Part shown: positions 43,328 to 50,245 of the stretch, in pieces | Position numbering within the stretch: position 1 is the first letter of the stretch | Layout of the letters: each line of letters begins with the position of its first letter | Source of the DNA: Sphingopyxis indica | Lineage (GTDB): Bacteria; Pseudomonadota; Alphaproteobacteria; Sphingomonadales; Sphingomonadaceae | Direction of reading: 5' to 3' | DNA length: 50,245 nucleotides | Assembly (NCBI RefSeq): GCF_900188185.1 | Contig: NZ_FZPA01000021.1 | Location: 1 to 50,245 of the forward strand | Translations under genes and position numbers: made by a program | Notes under the pieces: generated by a model | The model's input: the letters and a program-made list of their open reading frames with translations, nothing else | What the model was told of the DNA's origin: nothing | Databases searched by the model: none

Positions 43328-44407
43328 ATGAGCGACCGGTATCAGTTTGTGGACATGGCCGAAACCGGACGCGCGGCGGTCGATACCGCCTTCGCCAACC
43401 AGGTCGCCTATTGCCGCAGCGCCGAGGCCCCCGTGACCGCGCGGATCGTCGCCGCTCTCGCCACGCTGCTGAAGCACCCCGACAGCGAATTCGCGCGCCG
43501 CATCGCGGCGTGGGAGGGCGCGCCGCTCGCCGACGCGCTGCCGCTGCGCGCCGCTGGCGGGCTCCACGCGCTGCACCTGTCGGGCGGAGCGCCCGAGCTC
43601 GCGCCCATCTATGCCGACAGCGAAGACATCAACGACGCCGCGGTGGTCGCCGGCGTGGTGCGGCGGCACGACGCGGCGTTGCTGCCATGGCTCGACGGCC
43701 CGCCGCAAACCAATGAGGCGGGCCGCTCGGCGAATTTCATCGCCGCGATGCTCTGGCTCGTCGATCAGGGCTTGCCGCCGCATTTCGAATGCCTCGAAAT
43801 CGGGTCGAGTGCGGGGATCAATTTGATGCTCGATCGCTATCACTATGACCTCGCCGGCGTGCAGGTCGGACCGCAGCCTGGCGTGATGGGCTTCGCTCCC
43901 GAATGGCGCGGCCGCCACCCGCCGCAGCACAAGATCGACTTCGTGGGCGTCAAGGGCTGCGACGTCGCGCCGGTCGACCTCACCGATCCCGCGCAGGCGC
44001 TGCGCCTCAAGGCCTATATCTGGCCCGAGCATCATGTCCGCTTCGGCCGCATCGAGGCGGCGATTGCCGCCGCCGAGGCCGACCCGCCCGACCTCGTCCG
44101 CATGAGCGCCGCCGATTTCGTCGAGGCCGAGCTGGCAAAACCGCAGGCCGCTGGGACGACGCGCGTGCTGATGCACTCGATCGTCTGGCAATATGTCCCC
44201 GCCGACCAGCAGGCGCGCATCACCGCGGCAATGGAAGCCGTCGGCGCACGGGCCACGCCCGACCGCCCGCTCGCGTGGATCGCGCTCGAAGCCAATCGCA
44301 CGCTGCATCTTCACGAACTGGTCGTGCGTCACTGGCCCGGCGGCGCCGAACCGAAGATGCTCGGCCGCTCGCACCCGCACGGCGCGTGGGTGGAGTGGAC
44401 GGTTTAG
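43328..44407 (+). CDS. DUF2332 family protein
   Basis: A 359-residue cytoplasmic protein of the uncharacterised DUF2332 family. Typical segments: [20 protein letters not shown], then [20 protein letters not shown] (glycine-rich, methyltransferase-like), [15 protein letters not shown] block ([20 protein letters not shown]) and a WIALEANR segment. No biochemical role is known to me. GAGAAAGGG precedes the ATG. It faces the minus-strand hisG across a short promoter gap and converges on the M16 protease gene. Confidence 0.88.
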   Translation: MSDRYQFVDMAETGRAAVDTAFANQVAYCRSAEAPVTARIVAALATLLKHPDSEFARRIAAWEGAPLADALPLRAAGGLHALHLSGGAPELAPIYADSEDINDAAVVAGVVRRHDAALLPWLDGPPQTNEAGRSANFIAAMLWLVDQGLPPHFECLEIGSSAGINLMLDRYHYDLAGVQVGPQPGVMGFAPEWRGRHPPQHKIDFVGVKGCDVAPVDLTDPAQALRLKAYIWPEHHVRFGRIEAAIAAAEADPPDLVRMSAADFVEAELAKPQAAGTTRVLMHSIVWQYVPADQQARITAAMEAVGARATPDRPLAWIALEANRTLHLHELVVRHWPGGAEPKMLGRSHPHGAWVEWTV

Positions 44408-44423
44408 AGCGGCGGATTCCCCA

Positions 44424-47294
44424 CTATCCGCCCGCCTTGTCGCTGATCGCCTTGATGACCAGCGCCTTGTCGTCGACCAGGTAGCGCACCGCGAGCGCCT
44501 GCAACTCGGCGGGCGTCGCGGCCTCGACCTCCTCGATCGCGTGGCGGCTGCGGTCGAGGCGATCGGGGCGCGTCGAGGCTTCGGCGACATAGTTCATCCA
44601 ATAGCTGTTCTCGCGCCGCGCCTTGACGAGCGCCTCGACGAACGGGCGGCGCGCGCGGTCGAGCAGGTCGGTATCGACCTGACGATCACGCAGGTCCTTC
44701 GCGATGCCGAACATCGCCGCACGCGTCGTCGCGATATCCTGATAGTCGACATTCGCCGCCGCGAAGAGATGGCCGAAATGCGGAAACTCGTCGGACAGGC
44801 TCGCCGCGGCGCCGGGGCTGTAGCTTTCGCCGAGCCGCTCGCGCAATTCCTCGGTCAGCTTGAGCTGCATCACGCGCGCGAGCAGGTTGAGCCGCATCGC
44901 TTCGCCAAGGTCGCTATCGTCGCGCGCCGGCCAATAGACGCGCAGCTCGGCCTGATCGGCCGGTCCCTTGTGGATCAGCGTGCGTTCGCTGGTGTCGGCC
45001 TGATATTCGCGCACGCGCGATGCGGCGCGCGGGTCGAAGGCGGCGCGGCGTTCGGGCAGCGCGCCGAATGTCGCCGCGATCGCGTCGATCGCCGCAGCCT
45101 CGTCGATGTCGCCGACGACGCCGATCTCGATCGCGCCATGCGCCAGGCTGTCGGCGATGACCGGCTTGAGCTGGCTCCAGTCGAGGGTGAGCAGCGTCGC
45201 GAGCGGCGGCGTCTGTGCCCGCGGATCGTCATTGGCGAGGATGCCGCCGACGTCGCGCCCCATCACCGCCGCGGGGGTCGCATCGTTCGCTGCATAGCGC
45301 TGCGGCAGCACGCGGCGGATCAGTGCGAGCCCGTCGGCGCGATAGCCCGGATGGGTGACATAGGCCGCCATCAGATCGGCCTGCAGCCGGAAATCCTCGG
45401 GCGAGGTCACGACCCGCCCCCCGAAGGCGTCGATGTCGGACCCGAAGCTCGGCGCGACGGTCTTGCCCGCAAAGATCGTTCGCAGATCGTCATAGCTGTG
45501 CGCCTCGAGCCCACCGACGCCGAGCGAGCCCGCCAGCGCGACCTTCGTCGGATCGTCGCGCGTCGCGAGCAGCGTGCCGCCATCGACGCGCACCGACAGC
45601 CAGACCTTGTCCTTCTGGAAATCGGTCCGCTTGATGTTGAGCATGACATTATTGGCAAAGCGGATGCGGCGGATGCCCAGATCCTCGACGCGCTCGTCCG
45701 ACACCACGCGCCCCGGCGTGCCAAAGCCGGTGTATGCGAAGGCGGTACTTTCAGTCGCTGCGGGCGGCGCGACCGCGACCGCCTGCGACGCCTTCAATTC
45801 GGCGAGGATCGCGCCGGTGCCACCGTCGATCGGCGTCTTGCTGGTCACGCGCGCGAGCGGCGGGCTCATCCCCGAAACGCGCTGGCGGAAGGCGTCGGAT
45901 ACGGTCGCGGCGTCGAGCGTCGGTTCGGCCGCCGCGAACAACGCCGCGGTCGTTTCGGGGCGCACGAAAACGAAATCGCCATCGGCGGCATTGACGAGCC
46001 CGTCGGCGAGCGCCTCGCTGCGCCGCGTCGCCGCCCCCGCCACCGCGGTCTTGATCGCATTGCGCCGCCGCGCGAGCTGTTCGTCGACTTCGGACTGGGT
46101 AAAGCCATGCTCGACCGCGCGGCGATATTCCTGCTCGACCAGCGCGAGCGCATCCTTCCACGCGCCCTCTTTCGCTACCGCGCCCGCGGTGACAAGGTCG
46201 AAGGTCTTCCACCCTTCCAGATCGTTCACATAGCCCGACAGGATCGGCGAATCCTCGGCGAGCGCGAGCCTGGCAAGGCGCCGGTCGACGATCGCCTCGC
46301 CGACTTCTTCGGCGAGGTTGCGGATGCGCTTTGCCCTGGTATCGGGTTCGTCGACCCACGGCTTGAAGCGCGCGATCGTCACCCCGTCGTTGATCGCGGG
46401 ATCGACGAAATCGTCGGCGGCCGACGCGCGATCATAGTCGATCGAGCCGAGGCCGGGCTCCGGCCCCGCAGGGCCGCGCCCCTGCCAGTCGGCAAAGCGT
46501 GCCTTGATTTTCGCCTCGACCGCCGCGGTGTCGAAGTCGCCGACCATCACAAGGGTCGCGCGCTCGGGACGGTAATAGCGATCATAGAGGTCGCGCAGCC
46601 GCGATGCGGGTGCGGTGCGGATCACCTCTTCGGTGCCGATCGGCAGCCGATCGGCGACGATCATGCCCGGCATCGCGAAAGCAAACTGGTCGGCAAGGTT
46701 ACGCAGTTGATAGCTATCGCGCGCACGGCGTTCGGAGAGGATCACCCCGCGCTCGCGGTCGATCGCGGCGGGATCGAGCGTCAGCTCGCTCGCGGTCTCG
46801 CGCATCAGCATCAGCCCGGTGTCGATCAGATCGTCCGACGCGCTGGGCAGGTCGAGCTTGTACAGCGTCTGGTCGAAGCCGGTCGAAGCATTGGTGTCGG
46901 CGCCGAAGGCGAGCCCCTTCCGCTCGAGCAGCTTGATCATCTCGCCTTCGGGCACATGCGTCGAGCCGTTGAACGCCATATGCTCCAGGAAATGCGCGAG
47001 CCCGCGCTGGTCGTCGGCCTCGTCGAAGCTGCCGACGTCGAAACGCATCCGGATAATCACGCTGTCCCTGGGCGTTTCATTGTGGAGCAGCGCATATTTC
47101 ATGCCGTTCGGCAGCACGCCGAAGACGATGTTCGGATCGACCGGCACGTCGCTGTCGGCATAGTTCCACGCGCGCGCCGCCGGGGTCTGCGGATTGACGG
47201 GAGCCGACGGTGCGGGCTGGGTTGCTGCGGTTGTGGCGAGGATAAGCAGCGGCGACAGCGCGATCGCGACGCGCCGGAACGGGAAAATGGTCAT
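44424..47294 (-). CDS. Exported M16-family zinc metalloprotease
   Basis: A 956-residue two-half M16 peptidase (pitrilysin/insulinase clan). The N-terminus ([20 protein letters not shown]) is a signal peptide, so it probably acts in the periplasm. The inverted zinc motif HxxEH is present in [20 protein letters not shown], and the third ligand Glu lies about 75 residues on in [20 protein letters not shown]. The C-terminal half is inactive, as usual. Substrates are short polypeptides. The very long open frame on the opposite strand is an antisense shadow. Confidence 0.94.
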   Translation of the reverse strand: MTIFPFRRVAIALSPLLILATTAATQPAPSAPVNPQTPAARAWNYADSDVPVDPNIVFGVLPNGMKYALLHNETPRDSVIIRMRFDVGSFDEADDQRGLAHFLEHMAFNGSTHVPEGEMIKLLERKGLAFGADTNASTGFDQTLYKLDLPSASDDLIDTGLMLMRETASELTLDPAAIDRERGVILSERRARDSYQLRNLADQFAFAMPGMIVADRLPIGTEEVIRTAPASRLRDLYDRYYRPERATLVMVGDFDTAAVEAKIKARFADWQGRGPAGPEPGLGSIDYDRASAADDFVDPAINDGVTIARFKPWVDEPDTRAKRIRNLAEEVGEAIVDRRLARLALAEDSPILSGYVNDLEGWKTFDLVTAGAVAKEGAWKDALALVEQEYRRAVEHGFTQSEVDEQLARRRNAIKTAVAGAATRRSEALADGLVNAADGDFVFVRPETTAALFAAAEPTLDAATVSDAFRQRVSGMSPPLARVTSKTPIDGGTGAILAELKASQAVAVAPPAATESTAFAYTGFGTPGRVVSDERVEDLGIRRIRFANNVMLNIKRTDFQKDKVWLSVRVDGGTLLATRDDPTKVALAGSLGVGGLEAHSYDDLRTIFAGKTVAPSFGSDIDAFGGRVVTSPEDFRLQADLMAAYVTHPGYRADGLALIRRVLPQRYAANDATPAAVMGRDVGGILANDDPRAQTPPLATLLTLDWSQLKPVIADSLAHGAIEIGVVGDIDEAAAIDAIAATFGALPERRAAFDPRAASRVREYQADTSERTLIHKGPADQAELRVYWPARDDSDLGEAMRLNLLARVMQLKLTEELRERLGESYSPGAAASLSDEFPHFGHLFAAANVDYQDIATTRAAMFGIAKDLRDRQVDTDLLDRARRPFVEALVKARRENSYWMNYVAEASTRPDRLDRSRHAIEEVEAATPAELQALAVRYLVDDKALVIKAISDKAGG

Positions 47295-47705
47295 GCAAGC
47301 GGTTTGGCTTCCCCCGCCAAGGGGGTCAAGCTGCGCCGCCGATGCTTTCGACGGACGACGTTTCGAGCCGATCGGCGGGCTTCGCGGCGGCCGGCGACAT
47401 CGGGGAAAACCCCCTCCTGTTCAGAGGTGACTATCCCCCAGATATTCGTGGACGCCCCATACTCCGTCATTGCGAGCGAAGCGAAGCAATCCAGAGTAGG
47501 CGTAAACCGCCCTGGATTGCTTCGCGCAGTTTATCCTGAGCGCCTGCAAGGCAGTCGAAGGGCTCGCAATGACGAGATCAGCGATGCGAACGGGTCAATC
47601 GCCAACCTGTTTCAGAGCGACGAAAGGCCTTGGGTGTCGTTTCCTGTCGAAAGCGGTCGTGCTTGCAAAGGATATGACCCCTCCGAAGAGGAGGGGCTTA
47701 TATGC
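47295..47705. other. Intergenic region filled with repeats
   Basis: A 411-base gap upstream of the M16 gene and downstream of purC. It holds a family C palindrome (47465-47574), a short hairpin CCCCTCCGAAGAGGAGGGG near 47678-47696 and a degenerate 47410-47420 relative. No gene is supported. Confidence 0.55.
47465..47574. repeat. Intergenic palindrome (family C, copy 1)
   Basis: Arms CGTCATTGCGAGCGAAGCGA and the complementary TCGCAATGACG, with CAATCCAGAG / CTGGATTG inner arms. The right half is interrupted by a further segment, TATCCTGAGCGCCTGCAAGG, so this copy is about 33 bases longer than the one at 48699. Confidence 0.75.
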
Positions 47706-48485
47706 TCAGCTGCCCTTTTTCTTGCGGTGGGTTTCGAGGTCGAGCACCGCATTGTCGCCGCCCTCGGGCATCAGGCCCAGCCGTCGCGCCACTTCCTGAT
47801 AGGCCTCGACCTCGCCGCCCAGATCGCGGCGGAAACGGTCCTTGTCGAGCTTTTCGTTCGTGACCATGTCCCACAGGCGGCAGCCGTCGGGGCTGATCTC
47901 GTCGGCGAGGATGATGCGGCTGTAATCGCCGTCCCAAAGCCGCCCGAACTCGAGCTTGAAGTCGATCAGGCGGATACCGACCGCGGCGAACAGGCCGCAC
48001 ATGAAATCGTTGATGCGGATCGCCATGTCCTGAATATCGTGCAGCTCTTCCTGGCTGCACCAGTTGAAGCAAGCGATATGCTCCTCGGCGATCAGCGGGT
48101 CGCCGAGCGCGTCGTCCTTGTAGCAATATTCGATGAGGGTGCGGGGAAGCTGCGTCCCCTCCTCGATCCCGAGCCGCTTCGACAGCGAGCCCGCGGCGAC
48201 GTTGCGCACGACGACCTCGATCGGCACGATCTCGACCTGGCGGATCAGCTGTTCGCGCATGTTGAGGCGGCGGATGAAATGATGCGGCACGCCGATCTGG
48301 CCGAGCAGCGTGAACACATGTTCCGAGATGCGGTTGTTGAGCACGCCCTTGCCGTTGATCGTCCCGCGCTTCTGCGCATTGAACGCCGTCGCATCGTCCT
48401 TGAAATACTGGATCAGGGTCCCCGGTTCGGGGCCTTCGTAGAGGATCTTGGCTTTGCCTTCGTAGATCTGGCGGCGACGGGCCAT
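47706..48485 (-). CDS. purC: SAICAR synthase
   Basis: A 259-residue phosphoribosylaminoimidazole-succinocarboxamide synthase of purine synthesis. Motifs: [65 protein letters not shown], and [10 protein letters not shown] with [17 protein letters not shown] 48485 ([11 protein letters not shown]) is preferred over one three codons upstream. It lies 12.4 kb from purS-purQ here, separated from the rest of the purine genes. Confidence 0.96.
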   Translation of the reverse strand: MARRRQIYEGKAKILYEGPEPGTLIQYFKDDATAFNAQKRGTINGKGVLNNRISEHVFTLLGQIGVPHHFIRRLNMREQLIRQVEIVPIEVVVRNVAAGSLSKRLGIEEGTQLPRTLIEYCYKDDALGDPLIAEEHIACFNWCSQEELHDIQDMAIRINDFMCGLFAAVGIRLIDFKLEFGRLWDGDYSRIILADEISPDGCRLWDMVTNEKLDKDRFRRDLGGEVEAYQEVARRLGLMPEGGDNAVLDLETHRKKKGS

Positions 48486-48929
48486 GGCGTGCAACTTTCT
48501 GCCGGAACGAAAAGAATGACCCCGGCGACTGGCGACTCAGGAAGCGGCCGGCGCCGGGGCGAAGGAGCGCCCTATAGCGGCAAAGCCACGGCGCGTCATC
48601 CTTCACTTCGCCGGGTGCGGGAAGCTGAGACCCCGCCCCGTTTCAATCCTCGTCACCCTGACTTGTCTGGCGATTATCCCTATTGCATCCATATGCCCCG
48701 TCATTGCGAGCGAAGCGAAGCAATCCAGAGTGTGCGTAAACCGCTCTGGATTGCTTCGCTTCGCTCGCAATGACGAAATCCGGAATACGGATGCGAAGGG
48801 AATAATCGCCAACTTGTTTCAGGGTCCATGGCCCGAGACGCAGCTTACGCTTACGTCCACGTCAACTTATGCTTGCGCTCGCGTGCCGCGCTTGCGACGA
48901 TAACCGCAATATAGACGGGAGAGTGTGTG
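48486..48929. other. Intergenic region with a palindromic repeat
   Basis: A 444-base gap between the divergent purC and enoyl-CoA hydratase genes. It contains a family C palindrome at 48699-48775. The rest shows no gene-like frame with an initiation signal. Promoters for both neighbours should be here, but I cannot place them with confidence. Confidence 0.5.
48699..48775. repeat. Intergenic palindrome (family C, copy 2)
   Basis: An almost perfect 77-base inverted repeat with arms CGTCATTGCGAGCGAAGCGA and TCGCTTCGCTCGCAATGACG and inner arms CAATCCAGAG / CTCTGGATTG. It is the uninterrupted form of the element at 47465-47574. Confidence 0.8.
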
Positions 48930-49853
48930 ATGAGCTTCGACCAGATTCGCCTCGACAAGCAGGAAGGGATCGCGCTGCTGACGCTGCACCGGCCCGACCG
49001 GATGAACGCCTTCACCACCCAGATGATGCTCGAGATCGTCGCCGCGCTCGACGAGTGCGACGCCGACGACGCGGTGCGCGCGGTGATCTTCACCGGCGCG
49101 GGCGACCGCGCCTATTGCGCGGGCGCCGACCTCGGCGGGGGCGCGGCGACCTTCGACTATGACAAGCGCACCGACAAGGCGGCGGCGCTCCCCGACGGCG
49201 TGTCGGCGAGCCCGGTTGGCGAGGATGGGACGATCGACTGGTCGCACCCGCTGATCCGCGATTCGGGCGGCCGCGTGTCGATGCGCATTTTCGACGCGAA
49301 GAAGCCGGTGCTGGGCGCGATCAACGGCGCCGCGGTCGGCATCGGCGCGACGATGACGCTGTCGATGGATGCGCGGCTCGCGAGCGACACCGCGCGCTAC
49401 GGCTTCGTCTTCGCGCGCCGCGGCATCGTGCCCGAAGCGGCGTCGAGCTGGTTCCTGCCGCGCCTTGTCGGCATCGCGAATGCGGTCGACCTTTGCTATT
49501 CGGGGCGCCTGATTTCGGCGCGGGAAGCGCAGGACATGGGACTGGTGCAGTCGGTCCACGCCCCCGGCGCGCTGATCGACGCCGCGATCGCCAAGGCGCG
49601 CGAAATGACCGAGCAGAGCGCGCCGGTATCGGTCGCGCTGACGCGCCACATGCTGTGGCGAATGCTCGGCGCGCCGCACCCGATGAGCGCGCACCGCTGG
49701 GACAGCCGCGCGATCTTTGCCCGCGGACGCAGCCCCGACGCCGCCGAAGGGGTGACGAGCTTCCTCGAAAAGCGCGCACCCCATTTCACCGCGAGCGTCG
49801 CGAACGACTATCCGTGGTTCGGCGAGTTCGAGGATACGCCGCCTTATAGTTGA
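48930..49853 (+). CDS. Enoyl-CoA hydratase/isomerase family protein
   Basis: A 307-residue crotonase-fold enzyme. Seen: IALLTLHRPDRMNAFTTQMM, the oxyanion block RAYCAGADLGGG, INGAAVGIGATMTLSMDARL and FVFARRGIVPEAASSWFLPR, where the Glu of VPEAAS corresponds to the catalytic Glu of the hydratases. An insert of about 40 residues after the first oxyanion loop (acidic, YDKRTDKAAALPDG) makes it longer than FadB-type hydratases; such inserts occur in sphingomonad crotonase-like proteins. ATG 48930 follows GGGAGAG; the GTG one codon earlier is an alternative. Substrate unknown. Confidence 0.92.
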   Translation: MSFDQIRLDKQEGIALLTLHRPDRMNAFTTQMMLEIVAALDECDADDAVRAVIFTGAGDRAYCAGADLGGGAATFDYDKRTDKAAALPDGVSASPVGEDGTIDWSHPLIRDSGGRVSMRIFDAKKPVLGAINGAAVGIGATMTLSMDARLASDTARYGFVFARRGIVPEAASSWFLPRLVGIANAVDLCYSGRLISAREAQDMGLVQSVHAPGALIDAAIAKAREMTEQSAPVSVALTRHMLWRMLGAPHPMSAHRWDSRAIFARGRSPDAAEGVTSFLEKRAPHFTASVANDYPWFGEFEDTPPYS

Positions 49854-50101
49854 GAGCGGCGGCATTGGGGTGGTTAGCGGACGTTCGACCAACCCCTCCT
49901 CTTCAGAGGAGGGGCAGCGAGATTTGGGCGCTTCGCGCCCTAGTCGCAGCGGGGTGGTGCAAGGGCGCCTTGCGCGCTGTCGCGCGCCACCACCCCAAAC
50001 CCCTCCTCTGAAGAGGAGGGGCTTAAGAACGTCCGCTCCCGCCCGCAAGCGGTCGTTCATACTCGACCGCTTCGTGGTGGTTAGCGGACATCCATCCACT
50101 T
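49854..50101. other. Intergenic region with a large inverted repeat
   Basis: Downstream of the hydratase gene there is no supported gene. The main feature is the inverted repeat at 49877-50037. Beyond it a partial repeat of the GGTTAGCGGAC motif occurs near 50089-50099, then the family D palindrome cut by the IS30 element. Confidence 0.5.
49877..50037. repeat. 161-nt imperfect inverted repeat (family E)
   Basis: Outer arms AGCGGACGTTC (49877-49887) and GAACGTCCGCT (50027-50037). Inside each end lies a hairpin of its own: CCCCTCCTCTTCAGAGGAGG (from 49893) and CCCCTCCTCTGAAGAGGAGG (from 50000), mirror copies of each other. A shorter relative is seen near 47678. It could form a large cruciform or RNA hairpin. 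Confidence 0.7.
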
Positions 50102-50160
50102 CGTCATCCCGGACTTGATCCGGGGTTCCATTCTACCAGCGCCGCGCCCATGGACCCCCC
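50102..50160. repeat. Palindromic repeat, half copy interrupted by IS30 (family D)
   Basis: CGTCATCCCGGACTTGATCC followed by a GGGGTTCCATTC linker and CCATGGACCCCCC. In the complete element the second arm (as seen at 79-101) should follow, but the IS30 end starts at 50161. Confidence 0.65.
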
Positions 50161-50245
50161 TGAGTTCACAAACGAAGTGCAACACCTCAAGCAGGTGGTG
50201 CCATGTCGAGATACCGTCATTTATCGCTTGAGGAGCGCTGTTCGA
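50161..50245 (+). mobile_element. Left end of an IS30-family element (partial)
   Basis: Starts TGAGTTCACAAACGAAGTGC, matching the complement of positions 54-76 in the terminal TTCACA and GAAGTGCAAC blocks. The transposase start codon lies 42 bases inside. The element runs off the window. Orientation is the same as that of the partial element at the left edge. Confidence 0.75.
50203..50245 (+). CDS. IS30-family transposase, N-terminal fragment
   Basis: ATG 50203 opens MSRYRHLSLEERCS, the standard start of IS30-family transposases (HLSLEER is the first helix of the N-terminal HTH). Only 14 codons are in the window. It is preceded by CAGGTGGTGCC. It is too short for more than family assignment. 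Confidence 0.75.
   Translation, partial: MSRYRHLSLEERCS

Noticed and set aside
44193..48773. A 1526-codon open frame on the plus strand
   Set aside because: It is antisense to the M16 protease and purC and runs through repeats. Its composition is Arg/Asp/His-rich, typical of reverse-strand frames in GC-rich genes. Both genes on the other strand have complete family motifs.

Overview
The window looks like chromosomal DNA of an alphaproteobacterium of the Sphingomonadales, most like Sphingopyxis or Sphingomonas. The grounds are GC-rich codon usage, a FixLJ-FnrL oxygen circuit, TonB/PepSY iron uptake, a short-form HisG, an H+-pyrophosphatase and several families of short palindromic repeats between genes. 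No 16S gene is present, so the genus is an inference from gene content. Both ends lie inside IS30-family elements: the tail of a transposase at the left and the head of one at the right, each abutting half of the same repeat family. The piece therefore looks like an assembly contig that stopped at a multicopy insertion sequence.

Left core region (about 0.4-18.2 kb). Exported M2 and M28 peptidases, an alpha/beta hydrolase and a DsbA-like isomerase lie on the minus strand. A MarR-EmrA-EmrB efflux operon follows, with a palindromic operator. Next come a heme-PAS sensor kinase FixL with its response regulator FixJ, a free-standing LuxR-type HTH protein, an MgtC/DUF4010 membrane protein, and a 4Fe-4S Fnr regulator preceded by two copies of a FixJ-box-like motif. 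A TonB-dependent siderophore receptor, a small membrane protein and a PepSY membrane protein form an iron-uptake operon behind a Fur-box dyad.

Genomic island (about 18.22-33.39 kb, about 15.2 kb). Base composition drops visibly and the genes become accessory. A large serine recombinase sits at the right end, with its last codons lying inside a tRNA-Arg(TCT) gene. A near-identical 13-bp motif (12 of 13 bases) at 18221-18233 and 33382-33394 is the best candidate for attL/attR. Joining the two in silico gives the recombinase a different, in-frame C-terminus. Cargo, left to right: a SLOG/STALD-like protein, a multidomain TIR protein and a ThsB-like (DUF1863) TIR protein in one minus-strand operon; a divergent TIR protein; a chimeric DoxX-TIR membrane protein; two SDR enzymes; a small hypothetical protein; a lipoprotein metallo-beta-lactamase-fold hydrolase bounded by 35-bp direct repeats; a TetR-SDR-ferredoxin operon; an aldo/keto reductase; a patatin lipoprotein; scraps of AraC, GST and LysR genes; and a TumE/TumA-like toxin-antitoxin pair behind a perfect palindrome. 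The TIR/SLOG block is the most likely place for an undescribed system. It has Thoeris-like parts (ThsB-type TIR, STALD-like SLOG) but no SIR2 NADase, and it carries four different TIR proteins.

Right core region (33.39-50.1 kb). tRNA-Arg, a queuosine-precursor transporter, purQ/purS, a bfd-bfr iron-storage pair with two tandem Fur-like dyads, a K+-independent H+-pyrophosphatase, thiL, nusB, hisD and hisG, a DUF2332 protein, an M16 metalloprotease, purC and an enoyl-CoA hydratase. Short palindromic repeats fill most of the larger gaps here.
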